Below, one piece after another: positions 9,071 through 16,748 of a stretch of 64,000 bases of DNA. The stretch lies in the NCBI RefSeq assembly GCF_004362245.1, contig NZ_SNWM01000002.1, positions 1 to 64,000 on the forward strand. Direction: 5' to 3'. The first letter of the stretch is position 1; each line of letters begins with the position of its first letter. Origin of the DNA: Pedobacter duraquae. GTDB lineage: Bacteria; Bacteroidota; Bacteroidia; Sphingobacteriales; Sphingobacteriaceae. Position numbers and translations under genes: made by a program. The notes beneath the pieces were generated by a model that was given only the letters and a program-made list of their open reading frames with translations, was not told the origin of the DNA and searched no databases.

Positions 9071-9516
9071 CCCTCGGGCATTTTCAAACTAAAACTACGT
9101 ATTTACGCAGTTGACAAGGCAAACATGCGGCAGTATCTTTACAACAAGTTTAAATAAAATATTGATGAATGCGACATTTAATTGAGAGATAATCCCAGCA
9201 CCATTAAAAAAAAATCAAAATTATGCTCCCTTCCAGCCTTAGAAATTTAAACTCACCCCGTTATGTTATACCTCTCCTCAGAATTATCGCTCTTACACTT
9301 TTGATCCTTTGCTTATACCAGGCCTTCATCCAGTCTGGTGGCATTGATCACTTGTTGTAGCGTTATCTACCGATCCTGCGTTTACCTAAACAAGCACTGA
9401 GAAGATATGACGAAATACTACACTATTATTAAAGAGAGAATTACCTACATGCTGTTAATCTTGAAAAAGGTTTCATGATTTGATGATTTATAGCGTCATT
9501 TGAAAAAAATGACATT
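9071..9516. other. Intergenic region with one possible tiny membrane protein
   Basis: The 446 bases between the divergent LuxR and methyltransferase genes hold no large frame. The only candidate is the 45-codon frame listed separately (9223-9360). No hairpin or repeat stood out. Confidence 0.5.
9223..9360 (+). CDS. Possible 45-residue single-pass membrane peptide
   Basis: An ATG-to-TAG frame of 45 codons. It encodes a basic N-terminus followed by one strongly hydrophobic stretch (YVIPLLRIIALTLLILCLYQ) and a short polar tail. This is a plausible small membrane protein, since an A-rich tract precedes the ATG as in many Bacteroidetes genes. I recognise no family, and hydrophobic frames of this size also arise by chance. 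Confidence 0.35.
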   Translation: MLPSSLRNLNSPRYVIPLLRIIALTLLILCLYQAFIQSGGIDHLL

Positions 9517-10239
9517 ATGGATTTCGATAAAACTAACCGGGCAAGCATTGATGAGATCAGAAAACGCTTCGACAAAGATGTGGAGCGTTTTTCCAATCTT
9601 GATACCGGGCAGCTAACAACTATTGATGCAGCACTGACGATGGAGCTTTGCACTACCGCTGCGCATTATAGCACACCGAATGCCACTCAATTACTTGATA
9701 TTGGTTGTGGAGCAGGGAACTACAGCTTAAAAATGCTCAGTAAAATCACCAGCCTTCATTGCACTATAAGTGACCTGAGCATGCCCATGCTGGATCGTGC
9801 TGAACAACGGCTACTCACTGCAGGCTGCTCTTCCGTAACGAAAGTTCAGGGAGACATGCGTAATTTGGACCTTCCTGAGCAGGGTTACGACATCATTCTT
9901 GCAGCAGCAGTATTTCATCACCTGCGTGATGATAGCGACTGGGAAAACGTATTTCAGAAAATGTACAAGTTGTTAAGACCTGGAGGAAGTATCTGGATTT
10001 CAGACTTGATCGCTCAGGATACTGCAGCGATGCAACGATTATTTCAGGATAGATATGGCAGTTATCTCGAAACCCTGGGCGGCGCGGAATACAAGCAAAA
10101 AGTATTTGACTATATCGCCTATGAGGATACCCCCAGATCGGTTACTTTCCAGATCAACCTCTTAAAAAAGGTGGGATTTACAGCGATAGAGATTTTGCAC
10201 AAGAACGGTAATTTCGCGGCTTTCGGTGCAATCAAATAA
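9517..10239 (+). CDS. Class I SAM-dependent methyltransferase
   Basis: A 240-residue cytosolic methyltransferase. The SAM-binding motif I is LLDIGCGAGNYSLKML near residue 67. Motif II-like DMRNLDLPEQGYDIILAAAVFHHL follows, and LLRPGGSIWISDLI marks motif III near 155. The pattern is that of the Methyltransf_11/25 group acting on small molecules or lipids, but the acceptor cannot be assigned. The gene is alone on the plus strand and is closed by a strong hairpin at 10246. An antisense frame over its start is only a shadow. Confidence 0.85.
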   Translation: MDFDKTNRASIDEIRKRFDKDVERFSNLDTGQLTTIDAALTMELCTTAAHYSTPNATQLLDIGCGAGNYSLKMLSKITSLHCTISDLSMPMLDRAEQRLLTAGCSSVTKVQGDMRNLDLPEQGYDIILAAAVFHHLRDDSDWENVFQKMYKLLRPGGSIWISDLIAQDTAAMQRLFQDRYGSYLETLGGAEYKQKVFDYIAYEDTPRSVTFQINLLKKVGFTAIEILHKNGNFAAFGAIK

Positions 10240-10245
10240 ATTTAG

Positions 10246-10291
10246 AAAGCATAAAAAAAGTCTGTATAAATACAGACTTTTTTTATGCTTT
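10246..10291. terminator. Bidirectional terminator, 21-base perfect arms
   Basis: Two perfectly complementary 21-base arms are separated by the loop TAAA. Seven-A and seven-T tracts lie inside the arms around the stem core GTCTGTA/TACAGAC. It sits between the convergent methyltransferase and histone H1-like genes and can serve both. Confidence 0.88.
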
Positions 10292-10300
10292 AGAGCGTGC

Positions 10301-10480
10301 TTATTTACCTGAATTTTTTTTCTCAGTTACTTCAGTACGGATATCTTGTGCTAAAGTTTTTAAGTCTTGCATTGCTTTACGTACTCTAGTTCCAGCTGCA
10401 CCGTTTCCTGAGTTGTAAAATTTGTCTGCATCGGTCTCCACAGCGGCAACCAGCTCTTTTAATTTTGAAAATTTTTCCAT
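10301..10480 (-). CDS. Histone H1-like (Hc1-type) small protein
   Basis: A 59-residue gene. The product starts MEKFSKLKELVAAVETDADK and continues with FYNSGNGAAGTRVRKAMQDL, LKTLAQDIRTEV and a lysine-rich tail. This matches the short histone H1-like proteins widespread in Bacteroidetes, related to the N-terminal part of chlamydial Hc1. It probably binds DNA or nucleoid components; the lysine-rich tail is shorter than in Hc1. An AT-rich leader precedes the ATG. The gene is complete and ends at a strong bidirectional terminator. Confidence 0.85.
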   Translation of the reverse strand: MEKFSKLKELVAAVETDADKFYNSGNGAAGTRVRKAMQDLKTLAQDIRTEVTEKKNSGK

Positions 10481-10654
10481 GTTCTTTTTAAATTAATATT
10501 TGATTATGGGTTTAAAGATAATAATTATAGAATTTCTTGCAAATGAAATTTACATAAAAACGCTATTTTTTGTGCATTCACGGTATTTTAAACCATTTTC
10601 AGGACAATTTGTTTAGCATACGTCGCTTATTTTGAAACACCGACATGCAAACCT

Positions 10655-10837
10655 ATGGAAAACAAAGATCCAAACCACCCGGAAAATGCTACAAAACCTG
10701 ATTTCAATAGTACTACAGATCATCGGCCTACCGAACAACTGCCAGGTATTGAGAATCTTAATCAGGACTCCGCAGATAAGAAAATACCAAAAAACGATGA
10801 ATCACTTTTTGGCACTTCTCACAAAACTGATTTGTGA
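10655..10837 (+). CDS. Small polar hypothetical protein, possibly cut short by an in-frame stop
   Basis: A 60-codon frame encoding a very hydrophilic peptide rich in Asn, Asp, Lys and Pro, with no hydrophobic segment. The same frame continues after the TGA for 17 more codons, reading AGQRDPDEKDDEKLIKP, before a TAG at 10889-10891. That tail has the same composition as the first part, so the TGA may be a nonsense mutation in a 78-codon gene. The extended frame overlaps the end of the convergent uxuA by four bases. I recognise no family. Confidence 0.45.
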   Translation: MENKDPNHPENATKPDFNSTTDHRPTEQLPGIENLNQDSADKKIPKNDESLFGTSHKTDL

Positions 10838-10887
10838 GCCGGTCAACGTGATCCCGACGAAAAGGACGACGAAAAACTCATCAAACC

Positions 10888-12063
10888 TTAGTAGTTTCCA
10901 GACACGCCGAGCTCTAGTCCACGAAGTTCTGCCAATCCGCGCAACCGCCCTATCGCCGAGTAGCCCGGATTGGTGACTTTTTGCAAGTCGTCCAACATCT
11001 GGTGCCCGTGATCGGGACGAAATGGAATTGGCATAGTCCGACGCTCATTTTCTGCCACAACCAGCTTCATAATTTCATACATATTTACATCTCCTCCGAG
11101 GTGATCTGCCTCATAGAAATTTCCCTCTTCGTCTTTCGTCACATTTCGAAGGTGCAAGAAATACACGCGCTTTTTTACTGCTTCAAAAATCTCAGTCAGT
11201 ACATTGCTAACGCTAGCACCTAGAGAACCCGTGCAGAAGCAAATACCATTAAAAGGTTTATCTACACTCTTCAGAATATGTTCCAGATCAGATTTGGTGC
11301 TCGCAACCCTTGGCAGCCCCAAAATAGGGTAAGGCGGATCATCGGGATGGATAGTCATGACCACGCCAGAAGATTCGCAAGCATCAGCGATTTCATTTAA
11401 AAACCAGGTTAGGTTACTTCTCAAACCCTCAGCGCCGATTTCTTTATACTCACCGATACTATTTCTTAATGCTTCCAACTCTATCTCCTTTTCGTTGGGA
11501 ATACCCATGAGCACGTTGATACGCAGGTCGTCAAGATCAGCCTGACTCATTCCCGCATGTCTTTGCTTTGCTTTTTCCAGCAGCTCCTGACTATAATCCG
11601 CGGCGGCACCCTCACGTTGAAGAATATGAATGTCGAAAATTATCAGGTCAATCCAGTTAAAGTACAATGCTTTAGATCCATCAGTCATCGTTAAATCCAA
11701 CTGTGTTCTGGTCCAGTCGAGCACCGGCATAAAGTTATAACAGATAGTTTTGATCCCACATGATGCGAGATTTCTAATCGATGTCTTATAATTTTCTATG
11801 TATCTACCGGCATCAGCACGGCGGGTCTTTATTGCCTCATGTACAGGTACACTTTCTACAACCGCCCAATGTAAGCCTGAGGCTTCAATAATCGCTTTTC
11901 TTTCAAGAATATCTGCGACAGGCCAAACTTCTCCATGCGGAATATGATGTAAGGCTGTTACTATCCCAACAGCACCGGCCTGTTTAACATCCTGCAAGCT
12001 AACAGGATCTGATGGGCCATACCAGCGCCAGGTTTGTACTAATTTATTCTTTTTATCAGTCAT
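10888..12063 (-). CDS. uxuA: Mannonate dehydratase
   Basis: Converts D-mannonate to 2-keto-3-deoxygluconate in hexuronate (glucuronate) catabolism. The 391-residue protein has the family start TWRWYGPSDPVSLQDVKQAGA, the HHIPHGEVWP segment, and metal-site blocks such as MTIHPDDPP, FCTGSLGA, FLHLRNV and PFRPDHGHQML. Length is normal. No other uronate gene is adjacent, so the pathway must be completed elsewhere. A LacI-type palindrome lies about 70 bases upstream of the start. The assignment is firm. Confidence 0.95.
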   Translation of the reverse strand: MTDKKNKLVQTWRWYGPSDPVSLQDVKQAGAVGIVTALHHIPHGEVWPVADILERKAIIEASGLHWAVVESVPVHEAIKTRRADAGRYIENYKTSIRNLASCGIKTICYNFMPVLDWTRTQLDLTMTDGSKALYFNWIDLIIFDIHILQREGAAADYSQELLEKAKQRHAGMSQADLDDLRINVLMGIPNEKEIELEALRNSIGEYKEIGAEGLRSNLTWFLNEIADACESSGVVMTIHPDDPPYPILGLPRVASTKSDLEHILKSVDKPFNGICFCTGSLGASVSNVLTEIFEAVKKRVYFLHLRNVTKDEEGNFYEADHLGGDVNMYEIMKLVVAENERRTMPIPFRPDHGHQMLDDLQKVTNPGYSAIGRLRGLAELRGLELGVSGNY

Positions 12064-12130
12064 GATTTCAATTCAAAATCAATGATACTTAATTTTTGAG
12101 AAGCACTGAGCGGACTTGAAGAATAATTTA

Positions 12131-12146
12131 ACGGAAACGTTTTCGT
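12131..12146. promoter_or_regulatory. Possible LacI-family operator upstream of uxuA
   Basis: The sequence ACGGAAACGTTTTCGT contains the perfect palindrome AAACGTTT with near-symmetric G/C flanks, the usual look of a LacI-family operator. It lies in the gap upstream of uxuA, a gene often controlled by such regulators. The assignment rests on sequence shape only. Confidence 0.45.
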
Positions 12147-12161
12147 GATTAACTCAATTTA

Positions 12162-13184
12162 TTATAAGGACTGCAGCGTACTACCAAGGGCAGAGACTTC
12201 CAAAGTGTACGGCATGCCACAGCGAAGAGCCACGTTATTTCTCTGATGTCCTACCGGGAAGTCAAAACATACAGGATATTTAAAGCCACTCACCTTCTCC
12301 ATCACGATATCGTAGATTGTATTTCCAAACTCCTCACCAACTTCATCGGGCTTGACTTTAAAACCGCCAATGATCAAGCCAGCAAGGTTTTCAAGCTTAC
12401 CACTTCGCTTGAGGTTCCAGAACATACGGTCAATGCTGTATAAATATTCACCTGTATCTTCCACAAAAAGTATTTTTCCATCTGTCTTTAAGTCTGACGA
12501 TGAACCAGCTAATGTTTCGATCAAACTGAGATTGCCACCAACAAGATTGCCCTTCGCAATTCCAGCTCTATTGAATGAATTAAATGGCGCAGAATAAGAT
12601 AAAACAGCTCCTGTTAGCGCTGTTTTAATGGACAATATTGTTTCAAATTGTATAGGCTCAGCCAGAACAGCCTCAGATGGAAAGCTATTGCACATTTTTG
12701 AATGGATGGACGCGATTCCAAAATTTCGTTCCAGATGACAATGCAATGCCGTGATGTCGCTAAATCCAATCAGCCATTTGGGATGATTCTTAAACCTATC
12801 AAAATTTAGTTGATCAAGAATCCTGACAACTCCATACCCACCCCTCGCACACATGATTGCCTTAATATCAGGATTATCAAGCATCATTTGCAAATCAGTT
12901 CTGCGCTCTTCATCAGTACCGCCATAAGTAAAATCCCGAGCTCCAACCGTCTTGCCAATAAATACCTGAAAGCCCCATTGCTGCATTGTTTTTACCGCCG
13001 GCTGAATATCCTCCAATGTTATAAATCCCGCAGGACAGGTGATGCCAATCAGGTCTCCGTTGCTCAGATATGGAGGGATTTTATTATTTTTACCTGATTC
13101 TGCCAATTCTGCTGCATAAGCACTACTCGCTGTCATTGCAGCTCCAGCGGTAAGTACGGAAGAAATAAACCTTTTCCGATCCAT
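12162..13184 (-). CDS. LD-carboxypeptidase, family S66
   Basis: A 340-residue LdcA-like serine peptidase that removes the terminal D-Ala from murein tetrapeptides during peptidoglycan recycling. It shows MCARGGYG, the nucleophile block IGFSDIT near residue 135, the Glu block FVEDTGE, and the His block FPVGHQ near the C-terminus, so the Ser-His-Glu triad appears intact. The N-terminus (MDRKRFISSVLTAGAAMTASSAYA) looks like an export signal with basic residues, suggesting a periplasmic location, unlike the cytosolic E. coli enzyme. It follows kup closely on the same strand (about 8 bases). Confidence 0.9.
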   Translation of the reverse strand: MDRKRFISSVLTAGAAMTASSAYAAELAESGKNNKIPPYLSNGDLIGITCPAGFITLEDIQPAVKTMQQWGFQVFIGKTVGARDFTYGGTDEERRTDLQMMLDNPDIKAIMCARGGYGVVRILDQLNFDRFKNHPKWLIGFSDITALHCHLERNFGIASIHSKMCNSFPSEAVLAEPIQFETILSIKTALTGAVLSYSAPFNSFNRAGIAKGNLVGGNLSLIETLAGSSSDLKTDGKILFVEDTGEYLYSIDRMFWNLKRSGKLENLAGLIIGGFKVKPDEVGEEFGNTIYDIVMEKVSGFKYPVCFDFPVGHQRNNVALRCGMPYTLEVSALGSTLQSL

Positions 13185-13191
13185 AGAGCGA

Positions 13192-15129
13192 TTAATTAAT
13201 TCTTTTCAGTTCGAAATCTGTAGGCAGATCCACGATCAAAGGAACTTTCTCTACCGTAACAAAACTAAGATCCAATCCGAAACCTTTTTCCTCAGGAACG
13301 CTGAAATTTTTAAGAATACGATAATAGATCATGGTACAGCGCTCAATAAACTGCAAACTGTAAGACGTCGACAATACCTTTTCTACCACAACAAACCTGA
13401 AATCCCCCGCTATTTTATGTTCGTTTAACGACGCATATCTGCTCGTGATGTCGATCTCCTGATTTTTCACCATTTCTTCTACAACTTTCCTGAACAGGAC
13501 GTTGATACGTTGTTCAACCCTGAAACCTAGTCGGAAATCCACACGAATCAACTTGCCATCTATCAAAGGCACAACCTTGTATTCCATAGTATGCGGCTCA
13601 TCGGTCACATCTACGTGCAATAACCAATAAACGTCTGCACGTTTCGGCAATTTCTGAATCATAGAGTACATGATTGACGATTCAATTTCAGAATTGAAGT
13701 TGGCGCTGGTTAAATATACCAGTTGTGATGCATATTTGGGTATAGTCTCATCGATGGAAATCTTCTCGATGATCGGGTAATATTTCTCGATATCAATGAA
13801 TTTCATGTATCTGTTTCTGATCCTGCGACCGTTAAACCAAGCCCACATGATAGAGAAAAGCGACGCACCCAATAGCACTGTAAACCAACCTCCATGGAGA
13901 ATTTTAGCTGCATTTCCAATTAGGAATGTCAGCTCGATAACACCATAAATGGTCAGGAAGATAACAATAAGATAGGTAGGCACCCGCTTACGCATTAAAA
14001 ACACCGATACAAGTATTGTGGTCATGAGCATAGCTACAGTAATGGAGAGTCCATAGGCAGCCTCCATGTTGGTAGATTTTCTAAATATCAGCACCACGAT
14101 TATACAACCAACGCAGAGTACCCAGTTCATTGAAGGTACATATAACTGTCCTTTTTGGTTACTTGGATAGTTGATTTTAACTTTCGGCCACAGGTTTAAA
14201 CGTACAGCTTCTGCAATGAGGGTAAATGATCCTGAGATCAGCGCCTGACTAGCAATTGTTGCCGCTACCGTTGCAATAGAAATACCTGTAATCAGGAACC
14301 AATCTGGCATCAGGTGATAAAAAGGATTGATTTCACCGAGTTTAGTACCCTGTAATTTCCACAACCATACCCCTTGCCCCATATAATTCAATACCAGACA
14401 GGTCTTTACATAGATCCAGCTGATACGAATATTTGACCTTCCACAATGGCCAAGATCAGAGTAAAGTGCTTCCGCTCCCGTAGTACATAAAAACACCGCG
14501 CCAATAATCAGGAAGGCCTCAGGATTTGTAGACAGGATATGGTAAGCGTAATAGGGATTGATTGATTTCAGAATTTCTGGAAACTGAAGCACATAGACAA
14601 AACCCAACACGGCAATCATGGTGAACCATACCCACATAATTGGGCCAAATGCCTTACCGACAAGTGAAGTACCAAATTGTTGGAGAATAAAGAGTACAGC
14701 AATTATGGCTATAACAATCGGCACAGTAGGCAAGTCAGCATAGATAATTCCCAGTCCTTCAATAGCTGAGGAAACAGTTACAGCAGGAGTCATGATTCCA
14801 TCTGCGAGGAGCGCTGCGCCACCAATCATGGCGGGAATGATCAGCCATTTTGCTCTTCTTTTAACGAGAGAGTACAGTGAAAAAATCCCACCCTCTCCTT
14901 TATTATCCGCTTGAAGCGTGATAATTACGTATTTAATGGTTGTTTGTAAAGTTAAAGTCCAGAAGATACACGAAAGTCCTCCCAGTATGAGATCGGCTGT
15001 GATTAACCTTTCTCCGATGATGGCTTTGAATACATATAGTGGTGAAGTACCAATATCACCATAGATAATTCCAAGACTAATTAATAAACCGGCCGCAGAT
15101 AGTTTATTGACATCTTTATGATTTGACAT
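13192..15129 (-). CDS. kup: KUP-family potassium uptake transporter
   Basis: A 645-residue KUP/HAK/KT potassium transporter, an inner membrane K+ (probably K+/H+) importer. The N-terminal signature LGIIYGDIGTSPLYVFKAI is present, with about twelve hydrophobic segments to residue 430 and a hydrophilic cytosolic tail of about 200 residues. Length is normal. It is the first gene of a two-gene leftward unit with the LD-carboxypeptidase. No leader riboswitch was recognised upstream. Confidence 0.94.
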   Translation of the reverse strand: MSNHKDVNKLSAAGLLISLGIIYGDIGTSPLYVFKAIIGERLITADLILGGLSCIFWTLTLQTTIKYVIITLQADNKGEGGIFSLYSLVKRRAKWLIIPAMIGGAALLADGIMTPAVTVSSAIEGLGIIYADLPTVPIVIAIIAVLFILQQFGTSLVGKAFGPIMWVWFTMIAVLGFVYVLQFPEILKSINPYYAYHILSTNPEAFLIIGAVFLCTTGAEALYSDLGHCGRSNIRISWIYVKTCLVLNYMGQGVWLWKLQGTKLGEINPFYHLMPDWFLITGISIATVAATIASQALISGSFTLIAEAVRLNLWPKVKINYPSNQKGQLYVPSMNWVLCVGCIIVVLIFRKSTNMEAAYGLSITVAMLMTTILVSVFLMRKRVPTYLIVIFLTIYGVIELTFLIGNAAKILHGGWFTVLLGASLFSIMWAWFNGRRIRNRYMKFIDIEKYYPIIEKISIDETIPKYASQLVYLTSANFNSEIESSIMYSMIQKLPKRADVYWLLHVDVTDEPHTMEYKVVPLIDGKLIRVDFRLGFRVEQRINVLFRKVVEEMVKNQEIDITSRYASLNEHKIAGDFRFVVVEKVLSTSYSLQFIERCTMIYYRILKNFSVPEEKGFGLDLSFVTVEKVPLIVDLPTDFELKRIN

Positions 15130-15293
15130 TTTTATTTTTTGAGGTGGGCAAATGTAAATACAAAATGTACAATTTCAACTTTTTGTTTTAATAAAATTCA
15201 GGACGGTAAAAAACTCTGTTATAAGCTTATAAAGGCAGTTTTTGTTCGTTTTAAGCACTATTACATTTGAAGATAAGTGTACAAACCACACTA

Positions 15294-15974
15294 TTACAGC
15301 ATGCCTTTTAGAATAGACCATACATTTTCTGCCAAAATCGCATGACCTTCTGCTGTAGGATGGATTCCATCCGCCTGATTTAAACGGGTAATTCCACCAA
15401 CATTTTCCAAAAGAAATGGCACAAATTTAAGGTTATTCTTTGCTGCAAGATCTATGAATACCGCTTTAAAGGCGTCCGAATATTTAGCACCCATACTTGG
15501 AGGCACCATCATCCCTGTAAGGAGAATCTTGCAGTCAGGATATTTGGCTTTAACCTGATCTACGATAAACTGAAGGTTTTTAGCTGTTTCTTCCACATTA
15601 AGTCCCCGAAGTCCGTCGTTGGCTCCCAATTCAAGCACAAAAACGTCCATTTTCTGTTTAAGGAGCCAGTCAATCCTGGACCGACCACCGGCAGTTGTCT
15701 CTCCGCTCAGTCCTGCATTGACAACTGTATACTGCAATCCTAAAGAGTCAATTTTTTCGGCTATTCTCGCTGGAAAAGCAGTTTCTGGATCCTCCAGCCC
15801 ATAACCTGCGGTGAGGCTATCACCAAAAAACAAAATCGTCTTCATCTGTTTCTTCGGCTGTTTTACTTCAGTATTCGTTTTTGATTCATTCTTGGTTTGA
15901 TTTCCGTTAGAACAGGCAGCGAGCAATACTGCCAACGATAAAAGCATGCATTTGCATCTTATTTTTGTCATCAT
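15294..15974 (-). CDS. TesA-like SGNH esterase lipoprotein
   Basis: A GDSL/SGNH-family arylesterase or lysophospholipase. All four blocks are visible: FFGDSLTAGYG (Ser nucleophile), GETTAGG (Gly), LELGANDGLRG (Asn), and DGIHPTAEGH (Asp-His). The N-terminus is a lipoprotein signal with lipobox L-A-A-C-S, so the enzyme is probably membrane-anchored in the envelope, unlike soluble E. coli TesA. A longer frame starts at 16001, but the basic-plus-hydrophobic signal begins at the ATG at 15974 or 15971. It is divergent from a YbbA/YbbP pair, the same arrangement as tesA-ybbAP in E. coli. Confidence 0.9.
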   Translation of the reverse strand: MMTKIRCKCMLLSLAVLLAACSNGNQTKNESKTNTEVKQPKKQMKTILFFGDSLTAGYGLEDPETAFPARIAEKIDSLGLQYTVVNAGLSGETTAGGRSRIDWLLKQKMDVFVLELGANDGLRGLNVEETAKNLQFIVDQVKAKYPDCKILLTGMMVPPSMGAKYSDAFKAVFIDLAAKNNLKFVPFLLENVGGITRLNQADGIHPTAEGHAILAENVWSILKGML

Positions 15975-16052
15975 TGTCAATTGATTGTGTTTTGAAAACA
16001 TAAAACGCCAAATTAGGTTTTATTTGTTTCAGTTTATTTCAATTCTATTACT

Positions 16053-16748
16053 TTGGGCATATTAACAGTAGCTAATTTAGGAAAATCTTACCCATCGGCA
16101 GGACATCCATTAACCGTATTAAAAGGTGTAAATTTTGATATCACTGCAGGATCATCTGTCGCCATTGTTGGCCCGTCTGGAAGCGGAAAAACAACACTCC
16201 TCGGCCTGTGTGCAGGTTTGGATCGCTCCACAACAGGTAATGTAGTACTCAATGGGGTCGACTTCAACAACCTTGGTGAAGACGAGCGTGCTAAGGTAAG
16301 AAACCAATATGTTGGATTTATCTTTCAAAATTTTCAATTGCTACCTACACTTACTGCACTGGAAAATGTGATGGTACCCCTGGAATTACGTGGTGAAACA
16401 AATATAAAAGCCCGTTCTTTAGCTTTACTGGATAAAGTAGGACTTGCCGAACGCGCCAACCACTACCCTACGCAACTTTCTGGTGGCGAGCAGCAGCGTG
16501 TATCACTCGCCAGAGCTTTCTCTAACAGCCCACAAATCCTGTTTGCCGATGAGCCCACAGGAAACCTGGACACTGAAACCGGAGAAAAAGTTGAACAGCT
16601 GTTATTCGACCTGAACAAAGATGCAGGAACAACCTTGATTTTGGTTACCCACGATCTGGAACTCGCTTCAAAAACAGAGCGCATTATCAGACTTAAAAGC
16701 GGTGAAGTATGGAGTGATGAACCTATAGCACTGCAACATGGGCAATAA
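16053..16748 (+). CDS. ABC transporter ATP-binding protein, YbbA/LolD-like
   Basis: A 231-residue ABC ATPase with Walker A GPSGSGKTTLL near residue 40, Q-loop IFQNFQLLPTLTALENV, signature LSGGEQQRVSLARAF near 143, and Walker B ILFADEPTGNLD. This is the MacB/LolD/YbbA subgroup, which powers FtsX-like permeases. The only start fitting the family N-terminus (GILTVANLGKSY) is a TTG at 16053. The 3' end overlaps the permease gene by 11 bases, so the two are translationally coupled. Probably involved in lipid or lipoprotein handling or toxin export, by homology only. Confidence 0.92.
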   Translation: MGILTVANLGKSYPSAGHPLTVLKGVNFDITAGSSVAIVGPSGSGKTTLLGLCAGLDRSTTGNVVLNGVDFNNLGEDERAKVRNQYVGFIFQNFQLLPTLTALENVMVPLELRGETNIKARSLALLDKVGLAERANHYPTQLSGGEQQRVSLARAFSNSPQILFADEPTGNLDTETGEKVEQLLFDLNKDAGTTLILVTHDLELASKTERIIRLKSGEVWSDEPIALQHGQ

